In this document: positions 46,834 through 55,362 of the stretch, piece after piece
Layout: every line of letters begins with the position of its first letter
Position numbering within the stretch: position 1 is the stretch's first letter
Assembly: GCA_019245415.1 (NCBI GenBank)
Contig: JAFARO010000003.1
Location: 1 to 64,000, forward strand
Source: Alphaproteobacteria bacterium
GTDB taxonomy: Bacteria > Pseudomonadota > Alphaproteobacteria > Micropepsales > Micropepsaceae
DNA length: 64,000 bases
Reading direction: 5' to 3'
Notes under the pieces: model-generated
The model's input: only the letters and a program-made list of their open reading frames with translations
What the model was told of the DNA's origin: nothing
Databases searched by the model: none
Made by a program: the position numbers and the translations under genes

Positions 46834-47691
46834 ATGCGTGACTCACGATCGCGGAATGCGAATTTGCATGTCTGCCGTAAACTGGTGTTTGCGGCGTTGA
46901 TGGGGATGGCGGGACTGGCGATGAGTGTACCGGCGGGTGCCACTGCGACGCTGACCTTCGACGAGGAGTTCAATTCGTTGAGCCTTTGGGACGGGACCTC
47001 GGGCCGCTGGGGAACGGATTTCTGGTACGATCCGCTCAACGGCAACGGCAATACGCTGGACGGCAACGGCGAGCAGGAATGGTACATCAATTCGAACTTC
47101 CTGCCGACGAATGGTTCCAAACCGTGGACCGTTCAGAATGGCGTTCTTACGCTCCGCGGCCGTCACGCGAGCAAGACCATTCAGCCGCTCATCAACAATT
47201 ACAAATATACGTCCGGCGAACTGAACTCGTATCATTCCTTCAGCCAGCTCTACGGCTATTTCGAGATGCGCGCGCAGCTTCCGGCGTCGCAGGGCATGTG
47301 GCCCGCGTTCTGGATGCTGCCGGAGGACGGTTCCTGGCCGCCCGAGATCGACATCATGGAAGTGCTCGGCAACGACCCGACCACGCTCTACACCAGCGCG
47401 CATAGCGAGCAGAACGGGCAGGAGGTCAACTACGGCGTCGCCACCAAGGTGCCCGACACCAGCAAGGCCTTCCACACCTACGCCGTCGATTGGGAGAAGG
47501 ACACCATCACCTGGTATTTCGACGGCCAGCAGGTCTACCAACTCGCGACCCCGCCGGACTTCCACAAGCCGATGTTCATCGAGGTGAATCTGGCGCTGGG
47601 CGGCTACTGGCCGGGCGACGTGGACAGCACCACGGTTTTCCCCGGGCAATACAAGATCGACTACATTCACGCTTATTCGTCCAAGCCGTAG
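46834..47691 (+). CDS. Secreted glycoside hydrolase family 16 beta-glucanase
   Basis: A 285-residue secreted enzyme. A positive N-terminus and hydrophobic segment (KLVFAALMGMAGLAMSVPAGA) form the signal peptide. The GH16 catalytic motif EIDIMEVLG carries the nucleophile and acid/base Glu. The substrate is probably a beta-1,3- or mixed-linkage glucan, or a galactan. ATG 46834 is used; AAAGGG at 46822-46827 is nearby. A strong terminator follows. Confidence 0.9.
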   Translation: MRDSRSRNANLHVCRKLVFAALMGMAGLAMSVPAGATATLTFDEEFNSLSLWDGTSGRWGTDFWYDPLNGNGNTLDGNGEQEWYINSNFLPTNGSKPWTVQNGVLTLRGRHASKTIQPLINNYKYTSGELNSYHSFSQLYGYFEMRAQLPASQGMWPAFWMLPEDGSWPPEIDIMEVLGNDPTTLYTSAHSEQNGQEVNYGVATKVPDTSKAFHTYAVDWEKDTITWYFDGQQVYQLATPPDFHKPMFIEVNLALGGYWPGDVDSTTVFPGQYKIDYIHAYSSKP

Positions 47692-47739
47692 GTCGAAGGA
47701 CGGCTTGGACAACACGGCCGCACTGGGGCGTGGCCGGGA

Positions 47740-47777
47740 TGGGGCGAGGGCGCACGGCGTCCTCGCCCCACTCCTTT
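47740..47777 (+). terminator. Intrinsic terminator after the glucanase gene
   Basis: TGGGGCGAGG (47740-47749) and CCTCGCCCCA (47761-47770) form a perfect 10-bp stem with an 11-base loop, followed by CTCCTTTT. The rest of the 47692-48115 gap shows no gene. Confidence 0.8.
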
Positions 47778-48115
47778 TCGGATTTCTGCGCGCGGATTGC
47801 CGGCACCTTCGCAGGTGCCGAGGCGAACCGGCCGTGTTGCACTTGGCGGATTGCCGCTAAATGAACCGCATCGATCGCGCGCGTCCAACCCGAAAGCTTA
47901 GCCAGCCTCAATCCATTTGGCCGGCGCTGCTGTATGCAGACTTTGGTGGCCCGACAATGCAAACACGACCATCGCCCTGTTATTTCCCATAATACATATT
48001 ATACGAATTAGGCTGGCGCCGCTGCCGCGCCTACCATCCGCCGTGTCGCGAGTCCCCTTGCGCCGGACCCAGGGGCTGGCTCTAGGCCTGCTCCTGTCGA
48101 CCTGAGAAGCGTGGC

Positions 48116-48565
48116 ATGAGCGAGTCTTCCGAATTCTATCCGATGCCGGGTTTTGCGACCTTCGCCGTGCGCGACCTGGGCGTCTCGTGTGTCTTCTACG
48201 AGTCGCTCGGGTTCAGGACGGTCTTCGTGATGCCGGGTCCGGGCGGCAAGCCCCAGCTCGCGCATCTGCGCTGGGCGCGCTACGCCGATCTCTTGCTCAA
48301 GGCCGAGACGGCGCCCGAAGCCCGTCCCAAAGGCCTTGGCCTGACCGTCAGCTTTGCGGTGAGCGACGGCGCGCTCGAGGGCCTCACCGAACGGGCCCGC
48401 AGCCTCGGCGCAAAATTCGTGCATGAGCCGGGCGACCGGCCCTGGAATGCCCGCGACTTCACCCTCGCCGATCCCGACGGCTTTGCGCTCACCTTCGCCA
48501 TGGGGCCGCTCAACCGCGACCTCGCCCTCGATCAGGTCGTTGCCAATGCCGCTCGCGCTTCCTAG
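48116..48565 (+). CDS. VOC/glyoxalase-superfamily protein
   Basis: A 149-residue beta-alpha-beta-beta-beta protein with the vicinal oxygen chelate pattern: FATFAVRDLGVSCVFYESLGF, then FTLADPDGFALTF near the end. Substrate unknown. It overlaps the 5' flank of the MerR gene and the pair may respond to one compound. Confidence 0.82.
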   Translation: MSESSEFYPMPGFATFAVRDLGVSCVFYESLGFRTVFVMPGPGGKPQLAHLRWARYADLLLKAETAPEARPKGLGLTVSFAVSDGALEGLTERARSLGAKFVHEPGDRPWNARDFTLADPDGFALTFAMGPLNRDLALDQVVANAARAS

Positions 48566-48593
48566 AGAGTCCCATTCCCTTCGGGAGGACCGG

Positions 48594-49367
48594 TTGGCTG
48601 CAATGCGCGAAGCACATCTTTCGCCGGCAGAGGCCTCGCGGCGCCTGGGCGTCAGCGCCAAGGCGTTGCGCGTCTATGAAAGCCGCGGGCTCGTCACCCC
48701 GCTGCGCACGGAAGCCGGATGGCGCACCTATGGGCCGGCGCAGTTCGCGCGGCTCCATCAGGTGGTGGCGCTGAAGCGACTCGGCCTGCCGCTGGCGCGT
48801 ATCGCGGAGATCCTGCACGGGCCCGGCGATGCGCTGGCGCGCGTCCTGGAGCTGCAGGAGCGCGTGCTGACGCGCGAGCGGCTCAAGCTCGACAAGGCGC
48901 TCAGCATCGTGCGCACGGCGCGGACGAAACTCGAAGGCGGATCAACGCTTTCGGTCGAAGACCTCACAACATTGATGAAGGAGACCGCGATGACGGGCAA
49001 GGCCAGTCCCGAGGAAATGCAGGCGATCTTCGATCCCCTGTCCGAGAAATATTTCTCGGCCGAGGAGCGCGCGATGCTGCGCCAGCGCAGCTTCGACCAG
49101 GCGGACGTCAGCCGCAATTGGGAGCTTCTCATCGAGGAGGCCAAGGCGCTGATGGCCAAGGGCGATCCCACCTCGCCGGCGGCGCAGGATCTGGCGCGGC
49201 GCTGGCGGGCCCAGGTTCAACTCTTCACCCAGGGCGATCCCGAGGTCGACGCCAAGGTGCTGGGCATGTGGAAAGATGCCATGGCCAATCCGGACACGGC
49301 AACCAAGCTGCCGCTCAATCCGGAGATCCTCGCCTTCGTGCAGAAGGCGGCGAAGGGGCGCGAATAG
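48594..49367 (+). CDS. MerR-family regulator with TipAS-like ligand domain
   Basis: A 257-residue regulator. Residues 13-80 are a MerR helix-turn-helix: LSPAEASRRLGVSAKALRVYESRGLVTP. A long coiled helix follows (ARVLELQERVLTRERLKLDK), then an antibiotic-sensing-like domain (EYFSAEERAML-type run, LMAKGDPTSPAAQDLARRW). TTG 48594 is five bases after GGGAGG; ATG 48603 is the alternative. Located after the VOC gene, suggesting antibiotic or toxic-aldehyde sensing. Confidence 0.88.
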   Translation: MAAMREAHLSPAEASRRLGVSAKALRVYESRGLVTPLRTEAGWRTYGPAQFARLHQVVALKRLGLPLARIAEILHGPGDALARVLELQERVLTRERLKLDKALSIVRTARTKLEGGSTLSVEDLTTLMKETAMTGKASPEEMQAIFDPLSEKYFSAEERAMLRQRSFDQADVSRNWELLIEEAKALMAKGDPTSPAAQDLARRWRAQVQLFTQGDPEVDAKVLGMWKDAMANPDTATKLPLNPEILAFVQKAAKGRE

Positions 49368-49439
49368 CGAAAGGTGAATGGCGAATAGGGGCGGATGGGT
49401 CTTTCGCTTCCATTCGCTACTCGCTATTCGCTATTCGCC
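49359..49439. repeat. GCGAATAG-type inverted repeat before mazG
   Basis: GGCGAATAG and CTATTCGCC style units are repeated: GCGAATAGCGAA near 49359 and CTATTCGCTATTCGCC at 49423-49438. The first unit contains the stop codon of the MerR gene. The mazG start codon follows the repeat directly, so it may fold over the ribosome site. Confidence 0.65.
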
Positions 49440-50219
49440 ATGGACATCGCCACCCTGCTCGACATCATGCGTCGCCTGCGCGATCCCGCCGGCGGCTGCC
49501 CGTGGGATATCGAACAGACTTTCGAGACCATCGCCCCCTATACCATCGAGGAAGCCTATGAAGTCGCGGGCGCCATCCAGGACCGGGACTGGAAAGCGCT
49601 GAAGGAGGAGTTAGGCGACCTCCTCCTTCAGGTCGTCTATCACGCGCGCATGGCCGAGGAACGCGGGCTGTTCGACTTCGCCGACGTGATCGCGGCCATT
49701 TCGGACAAGATGATCGCGCGCCATCCCCATGTCTTCGGCGACGCCGCGCCGATCGAGAATGCGCAGGCGCAAACCGTGGCGTGGGAGGAGCACAAGCGCC
49801 GCGAGCGCGCGTCCAAGCCGGCCCGCGGCCTGCTCGACGACGTGACGCGCGCCCTGCCCGCGCTCACCCGCGCCGAAAAGCTGCAGAAGCGCATGGCCAG
49901 CGTCGGCTTCGACTGGGAGTCGGCCGAGCGCGTGCTCGACAAGATCGCCGAGGAATCGCGCGAGATCGTCGAGGCGGACAAAGCCGGGGCGCCGCAGCAC
50001 GAGATCGCTGGCGAGATCGGCGACTTGCTTTTCGTCGTTACCAACCTGGCGCGGCATCTGAAGGTCGATCCCGAGGCCGCGCTGCGCGGCACCAATGAGA
50101 AAGTCGTGCGCCGCTTTCATTGGATCGAAGCGGCCCTCGCCGCCAAGGGCCGCGCGCTCTCCGATGCCTCGCTGGAAGAGATGGAAACGCTCTGGCAGCA
50201 GGCGAAGACGAAGGTCTGA
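49440..50219 (+). CDS. mazG: Nucleoside triphosphate pyrophosphohydrolase MazG
   Basis: A 259-residue house-cleaning enzyme hydrolysing NTPs to NMP and pyrophosphate. It starts MDIATLLDIMRRLRDP with GGCPWDIEQTFETI, then EEAYE and EELGDLLLQVVYHA. A second MazG domain is marked by EESREIVEA and EIAGEIGDLLF. ATG 49440 matches the family start. Confidence 0.95.
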   Translation: MDIATLLDIMRRLRDPAGGCPWDIEQTFETIAPYTIEEAYEVAGAIQDRDWKALKEELGDLLLQVVYHARMAEERGLFDFADVIAAISDKMIARHPHVFGDAAPIENAQAQTVAWEEHKRRERASKPARGLLDDVTRALPALTRAEKLQKRMASVGFDWESAERVLDKIAEESREIVEADKAGAPQHEIAGEIGDLLFVVTNLARHLKVDPEAALRGTNEKVVRRFHWIEAALAAKGRALSDASLEEMETLWQQAKTKV

Positions 50220-50274
50220 TCGGCCACGTGGCCCGCGGACCGGGTCGCCCACATGAACATCGGGCGGCAATTCT

Positions 50275-51552
50275 CTATTCCGGCAAGACTTTCTGTCCAA
50301 AACGCGCGGCGAAACGCTCCGCCTCCTGCGGATCGGCCGTGAGCAACAGCTCGATCCCATCGGCGCGGTCGCGGCGCTCGCGCACCTGGGCGTGGCGATA
50401 GGCCCACGCCAATCCCTCGCCGTCTTCGGGTTCGAGATGCAGGCGCAGCGCGATGTTGTCGGCTGTCAGCAACGTCTCGAAGCGCTCGAGGAGGAGCGGG
50501 ATGCCTTGGCCGCTCAGCGCGGAGACGGCGATGGCGCTCTCTGCCCTGCCCTTCCCCCTTTCCTGCAATCCTGCGCGAACATCGGGCTCCAAGAGGTCGA
50601 TCTTGTTGAGAATTTCGATGTCGGGCTTCTCGATGCCGAGATCGCCGAGCACCTTGAGCACGTCCTGCTTCTGGGCCTCGGTCTCCTCGTGGGAGACATC
50701 GCGCACATGGGCGACGATGTCGGCCTCGAGCACCTCTTCCAAGGTCGCCCGGAACGCCGCCACCAGCTCGACGGGCAGGTCGGCGATGAAGCCCACCGTG
50801 TCGGAGAGGATCGCCCTCGTGCCGTGCGGCAGCTTGAGCCCGCGCATGGTCGGATCGAGGGTCGCGAAGAGAAGGTCCTTGGCCAGCACCTCCGACTCTG
50901 TCAGCCGGTTGAACAAGGTCGACTTGCCGGCATTGGTGTAGCCTACCAGCGCGATCACCGGAAACGGCACGCGCTTGCGGGCCCTGCGCTGGAGGGCGCG
51001 GGTGCGCTTCACGCCTTCCAGTTCCTGCTTGATCTTGACGATGCGCTCGCCGATCAGCCGCCGATCCGTCTCGATCTGGGTTTCGCCGGGGCCGCCGAGG
51101 AAGCCGAAGCCGCCGCGCTGCCGCTCGAGATGGGTCCAGGAGCGCACCAGCCGCGAGCGCTGCCACGTCAGATGCGCGAGCTCGACCTGCAGGCGCCCTT
51201 CGCGCGTCTGCGCGCGCTCGCCGAAGATTTCCAGGATCAGCGCCGTGCGGTCGAGCACCTTCGTCGCCCAGGCCTTCTCGAGATTGCGCTGCTGGATTGG
51301 AGAGAGCTGCGAATTGACGACGATCACTTCCGGCTCGAGGCCGCGAGCCTCCGCCGCGATCTCGTCCACCTTGCCGCTGCCGATCAGGGTCGCGGGCACC
51401 GGACGCGACAACGGCGCGATGTGGCTGGCGACGATTTTGAGCCCGATCGCCGCGCTCAGCCCGACCGCCTCGTCGAGGCGCGCCTGCGCATCGCGGTCGT
51501 AGGAAACCTTGCGCGACTTCGGCTCGACGTGCAGCACGATGGCCGTGCGCAA
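50275..51552 (-). CDS. hflX: GTPase HflX
   Basis: A 425-residue ribosome-splitting GTPase that rescues stalled 70S ribosomes. The G1 motif is GYTNAGKS, G3 DTVGF, G4 NKID, and the HflX-specific GxGExQIExDRR-like GPGETQIETDRR precedes them. The start is uncertain: TTG 51552 gives the family N-terminus TAIVLHVEP, but no ribosome site is visible; GTG 51537 is possible. It lies directly downstream of hfq, as in many proteobacteria. Confidence 0.94.
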   Translation of the reverse strand: MRTAIVLHVEPKSRKVSYDRDAQARLDEAVGLSAAIGLKIVASHIAPLSRPVPATLIGSGKVDEIAAEARGLEPEVIVVNSQLSPIQQRNLEKAWATKVLDRTALILEIFGERAQTREGRLQVELAHLTWQRSRLVRSWTHLERQRGGFGFLGGPGETQIETDRRLIGERIVKIKQELEGVKRTRALQRRARKRVPFPVIALVGYTNAGKSTLFNRLTESEVLAKDLLFATLDPTMRGLKLPHGTRAILSDTVGFIADLPVELVAAFRATLEEVLEADIVAHVRDVSHEETEAQKQDVLKVLGDLGIEKPDIEILNKIDLLEPDVRAGLQERGKGRAESAIAVSALSGQGIPLLLERFETLLTADNIALRLHLEPEDGEGLAWAYRHAQVRERRDRADGIELLLTADPQEAERFAARFGQKVLPE

Positions 51553-51575
51553 GCCGGCGCCGTCGCGCTGCGCGC

Positions 51576-51827
51576 TCAGGCCGGTTCCGCGACCGCGGTT
51601 TCGGCGTCCATCAGCTGGATGGGCCCCAGAGGCATCACCGTCGAGATCGCGTGCTTGTAGACGAGCTGGGCTTGCCCGTCCCTCCGCAGCAGAACACAGA
51701 AATTGTCGAACCAAGTGATGTTTCCTTGAAGCTTGACGCCGTTGACGAGAAAGATCGTCACCGACGATTTGCTCTTACGCACGGCATTGAGAAAGGTGTC
51801 CTGCAAATTTTGTTGTTTTTCGCTCAT
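51576..51827 (-). CDS. hfq: RNA chaperone Hfq
   Basis: An 83-residue Sm-like protein that pairs small RNAs with mRNAs. It has [35 protein letters not shown] (Sm1) and [13 protein letters not shown] (Sm2). ATG 51827 gives the standard N-terminus. Operon with hflX. Confidence 0.97.
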   Translation of the reverse strand: MSEKQQNLQDTFLNAVRKSKSSVTIFLVNGVKLQGNITWFDNFCVLLRRDGQAQLVYKHAISTVMPLGPIQLMDAETAVAEPA

Positions 51828-51935
51828 GGGTGCGTCCCATTGTTCGTGTTCGCCTCGCGCCCCGCGAAGCGGAATCGAGCATAAGGTGATTTGCTGCGGC
51901 TGCGAAACCTTCATTTTGGACGCAACGGCGCCGGG

Positions 51936-52826
51936 CTAGGGCGCGGCCTTGAGCGCGGATTGCGTCAGGTAAAGCTCCGCGATGCGGCGGCTGACCGGTC
52001 CGGGCCTGCCGTCGCCGATCCTTGCGCCGTCGATGGCGGTGATCGGCGTCGCCGCGTTGGCGGCCGAGGAGATGAACGCCTCGCGCGCCTGTTTGGCCTC
52101 CTCCGGCGTGAAGGGGCGTTCCACCACCGCCATCTGCGCCTCGGCCGCAACCTCCAGGATGACACGGCGCGTAACCCCCGGCAGGATCGCGTTCGACAGC
52201 GTGCGCGTGACGATCCGGCCGTCCTTGTCGACGATCCAGGCGGTGGTCGAGGAGCCTTCGGTCACGAAGCCCTCGCGGTCCACCAGCCACGCTTCATAGG
52301 CGCCGCCGCGCCGCGCGTCGGTCTTGGCCAGCAGATTGGCGAGCAGCTGCGTCGTCTTGATGTCGCAGCGGCCCCAGCGCAGGTCGGGCCGCGTCACCAC
52401 CGCGACGCCAGCGGCCGCGCGCCGCTCCGCGCCCTCGAAACCGTAAGGCCGTGCCGTGAGGATGAGTGTCGGACGCGTCTGCCGGTCGGGGATCGGATGA
52501 TCGCGCTTGGTGGCGCCGCGCGTGACCTGCAGATAGAGCAACCCCTCCTTCACGCCGTTGCGGCGCAGCAGCTCGCGCATCACCAGCTTCAGTGCGGCGC
52601 GGCCCATCGGCATGGCGATGGCGAGTTCACGCAGCGACCGCTCCATGCGGTCGAGATGTTCCTCTTCGTCGCGCAAGCGCCCTGCCCGGACCGCGAACAC
52701 CTCATAGATCGCGTCGCCAAGCTGCAGTCCGCGGTCCTCGACATGCACGCCGGCGTGGCCGTGCGGCACGTAGCGTCCGTCGACATAGGCGAAGCGTCCC
52801 GAAGGCGCGCGCGCGGGCCAGCTCAT
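51936..52826 (-). CDS. Class IV aminotransferase (D-amino acid transaminase-like)
   Basis: A 296-residue PLP enzyme of fold type IV. The catalytic Lys is likely in DIKTTQLLANLLAKTDA; the cofactor phosphate loop follows in TEGSSTTAWIVDKDG, and SNAILPGVTRRVILE is typical. It opens with FAYVDGRYVPHGHAGVHVEDRGLQLGDAIYE. It transfers amino groups between D-amino acids or related substrates. Located upstream of hfq on the same strand. Confidence 0.92.
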   Translation of the reverse strand: MSWPARAPSGRFAYVDGRYVPHGHAGVHVEDRGLQLGDAIYEVFAVRAGRLRDEEEHLDRMERSLRELAIAMPMGRAALKLVMRELLRRNGVKEGLLYLQVTRGATKRDHPIPDRQTRPTLILTARPYGFEGAERRAAAGVAVVTRPDLRWGRCDIKTTQLLANLLAKTDARRGGAYEAWLVDREGFVTEGSSTTAWIVDKDGRIVTRTLSNAILPGVTRRVILEVAAEAQMAVVERPFTPEEAKQAREAFISSAANAATPITAIDGARIGDGRPGPVSRRIAELYLTQSALKAAP

Positions 52827-52886
52827 GCTTACCGTCCGAAATTCGCCCCTCGATACACCGGCCGCGGCGGATTTCAAACCTTGGCT

Positions 52887-53870
52887 TCAGGCCGCGAGAC
52901 GGCCGCTTCGCAACATGGCGAGCATGCCGGGGATCACGAAATTGAGCAGGTGCCAGTCGCTGGGATTGTCGTAGGCGGCACCGGGCGCGGTATGGAGATG
53001 GTCGATGGCAATGGTCTTGCCCAGCGGGCGTACGCCCAGCCCGTCGGCTTGCAGCTTGTCGAGCCAGTTGCCGCGATAGACATAGACCGTGATCTCGTTG
53101 TTCGCCCCTGCCGTCTTGCCGTCGACGGTCTTCGCCGCCACGCCGGAGGGATTGAACACATAGGCGCGCTTGCTCGTCGCCAGCGCCTGCGCCGATGCAA
53201 GCCCGCCGCCGAGCGAATGCCCGGTGAAGATCACGGTGCCTTTTGTCGCGTCGACGGCGGATGCCACCCTGCGCCCGACCTCGAGAGCCTCTTCGTACTG
53301 ACTGCTCTTGAGGCCGAAATTCTGCCCGAAATCCGCGAAGCCGTCGGGGCTCATCTTGAGGCCGTGATCGAGGGTGACGCTGCAGAATCCGTCATCGGTG
53401 CCGCGGCAGGAAAACAAATATTTCGTTCCCGGCGCGCCGACCGCGCCCTTCGCATAGATCGTCGAATAAAAGCCCGACGAATCGTCGGCCAGGAGCTTGG
53501 CGTCGGCGACTCCGAGTTTTGCGAGGCCGGCCGTGTCGCCGATGCGCGCGTAGCCCTCGGGCACCAGCTCCGGGATGGGCTTATAGAAATAGACGTCGAC
53601 CGCAGCGAACGCGGCATCGAAGGCATCCGCCGTGGCTTTCACCGCCGCCGCGAGCGCGTCGTTTTGATGCTGCGCCGCGAAGGCGCGATAGTCCGCCTTC
53701 GCCTGCGCGATGACTCCAAAACCGGTGGCCAGATTGACGAGCGGCGCCGCCGCATTGCCGTCCGGCGCCCACAGCTTGAGCACGCTGTTGTAGACGCCCG
53801 CCTGCAACCGGTTGGCGGGATCGTAATTCGGATCCGCATGCGCCGCGTCCGGCAGAAATCCCCACAGCAT
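52887..53870 (-). CDS. Class 3-type lipase
   Basis: A 327-residue alpha/beta hydrolase. The nucleophile elbow GHSLGGG is preceded by VIFT, and a later WHLLNF and DNPSDWHL region may hold the His. Start 53870 is used; 53915 is an upstream in-frame alternative and neither has a clear ribosome site. The N-terminus has a weak export-like segment. Substrate (lipid ester) is inferred from family. Confidence 0.78.
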   Translation of the reverse strand: MLWGFLPDAAHADPNYDPANRLQAGVYNSVLKLWAPDGNAAAPLVNLATGFGVIAQAKADYRAFAAQHQNDALAAAVKATADAFDAAFAAVDVYFYKPIPELVPEGYARIGDTAGLAKLGVADAKLLADDSSGFYSTIYAKGAVGAPGTKYLFSCRGTDDGFCSVTLDHGLKMSPDGFADFGQNFGLKSSQYEEALEVGRRVASAVDATKGTVIFTGHSLGGGLASAQALATSKRAYVFNPSGVAAKTVDGKTAGANNEITVYVYRGNWLDKLQADGLGVRPLGKTIAIDHLHTAPGAAYDNPSDWHLLNFVIPGMLAMLRSGRLAA

Positions 53871-53934
53871 GATGCACCAGTGTCTGGGCCGCCGGTGGAA
53901 GTGTTGCAGGTTCAACTAAATGTAGCAACAACGC

Positions 53935-55362
53935 TCAGGCATTGAACTGCTGTTCCCGCCCGTTGCCCGTGCCGTTGCCGCCGACGCCGAGCGATTTGAG
54001 CTTCCTGTGCAGGGCGCTGCGTTCCATGCCGATGAAGGCGGCGGTGCGCGAGATGTTGCCGCCGAAGCGGTTGATCTGGGCAACGAGGTAGTCGCGCTCG
54101 AATATCTCGCGCGCTTCGCGCAGCGGCATGGAGATCACCATCTCGGCGCGGCCCGCGCCGCCCCATGGCGCGCTGGCGCCGAGATCGGGCGGCAGGAGCT
54201 CGGCGGAGATCGCCTGCGCCGGATCGTCGCTCGCCAGGATCAGCAGGCGCTCGACGATGTTGCGCAGCTGGCGGATGTTGCCGGGCCAGTTGTGCGCCTG
54301 GAGCACCGCCATCGCGTCGTCGCCGATGTGGCGCATCGCCAGTCCCGACGCCGCAGACAGCCGCTTCATGAAGTGCGCGACGAGCAAGGGTATGTCGTCG
54401 CGCCGCTCGGACAGCGACGGCACGCGCACCGGCACGACGTTGAGCCGGTGATAGAGATCCTCGCGGAACTTGCCGTGCGCGATCTCGTGGCGCAGGTCTG
54501 CCGTGGTCGAGCTGATGACGCGGGCATCGACCTGGACGCGCTGGGTGCCGCCGATCCGGGTGAAGGTCTGCTCGACCAGCACGCGCAGGATCTTGCCCTG
54601 GGTCTCAAGCGGCATGTCGGCGACTTCGTCGAGGAACAAGGTGCCGTTATGCGCAAGCTCGAACAGCCCGGTCTTGCGTGCGCCGTCGCCGCTCTCGACG
54701 CCGAACAACTCGGACTCGATGCGCGATGGCTCCATCGTCGCGCAATTGATGGCGACGAAGGCATTTCCGGCGCGGCGCGAGCGCGCATGGATCAGCCGCG
54801 CCACAACTTCCTTGCCCGAGCCCGCAGGGCCCGTGATCAGCACCCGGCTGCCGGTCGGGGCGATCTTGTCGATGAGCTGGCGCAGCTGCGAGATTGCGGT
54901 GGATTGTCCCACCAGGTCGCTGTCGTCGCCGGCCTTGAGGCGCAGCTCCTGCACCTCGCGCTTCAGCCTCGCGGCCTCGAGCGCGCGGCAGGCGACATGG
55001 ATCAGCCGGTCGGCCTTGAACGGCTTCTCGATGAAGTCGTAGGCGCCCTTCTTGATGGAGGCGACGGCGGTTTCGATCGTGCCGTGGCCCGAGATCATCA
55101 CCACCGGCAGCTCGGGCTGCTCGCGCCTGAGCTGATCGAGCACCTGGATGCCGTCGAGACGGCTTCCCTGAAGCCAGATATCGAGGACGACGAGCTGCGG
55201 ACGCCGCGCGCGGACCGCCGACAACGCGCCGTCGGCATCGCCGGCCACCCGCGTCTCATAGCCCTCGTCCTTGAGGATGCCCGCGATCAAATCGCGGATG
55301 TCCTCTTCGTCGTCGACAACCAGAATGTCAGACGTTGTTTGCGGCAAGCCGGCCTTGCTCAT
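53935..55362 (-). CDS. ntrX: Response regulator NtrX
   Basis: A 475-residue response regulator: receiver domain with phospho-acceptor D61 (VVLDIW), AAA+ domain (Walker A GPAGSGKE, Walker B GTLFLDEVADMP) and a Fis-type HTH at the end (NRFGGNISRTAAFIGMERSALHRKL). The usual sigma-54 contact loop GAFTGA is missing after ELFGVES, as reported for NtrX of several alphaproteobacteria, so it may act without sigma-54. It overlaps ntrY by 35 bases. Confidence 0.95.
   Translation of the reverse strand: MSKAGLPQTTSDILVVDDEEDIRDLIAGILKDEGYETRVAGDADGALSAVRARRPQLVVLDIWLQGSRLDGIQVLDQLRREQPELPVVMISGHGTIETAVASIKKGAYDFIEKPFKADRLIHVACRALEAARLKREVQELRLKAGDDSDLVGQSTAISQLRQLIDKIAPTGSRVLITGPAGSGKEVVARLIHARSRRAGNAFVAINCATMEPSRIESELFGVESGDGARKTGLFELAHNGTLFLDEVADMPLETQGKILRVLVEQTFTRIGGTQRVQVDARVISSTTADLRHEIAHGKFREDLYHRLNVVPVRVPSLSERRDDIPLLVAHFMKRLSAASGLAMRHIGDDAMAVLQAHNWPGNIRQLRNIVERLLILASDDPAQAISAELLPPDLGASAPWGGAGRAEMVISMPLREAREIFERDYLVAQINRFGGNISRTAAFIGMERSALHRKLKSLGVGGNGTGNGREQQFNA

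Noticed and set aside
46421-46846. 141-codon minus-strand ORF upstream of the glucanase gene
   Set aside because: No start signal or family pattern, and it covers the likely glucanase promoter.
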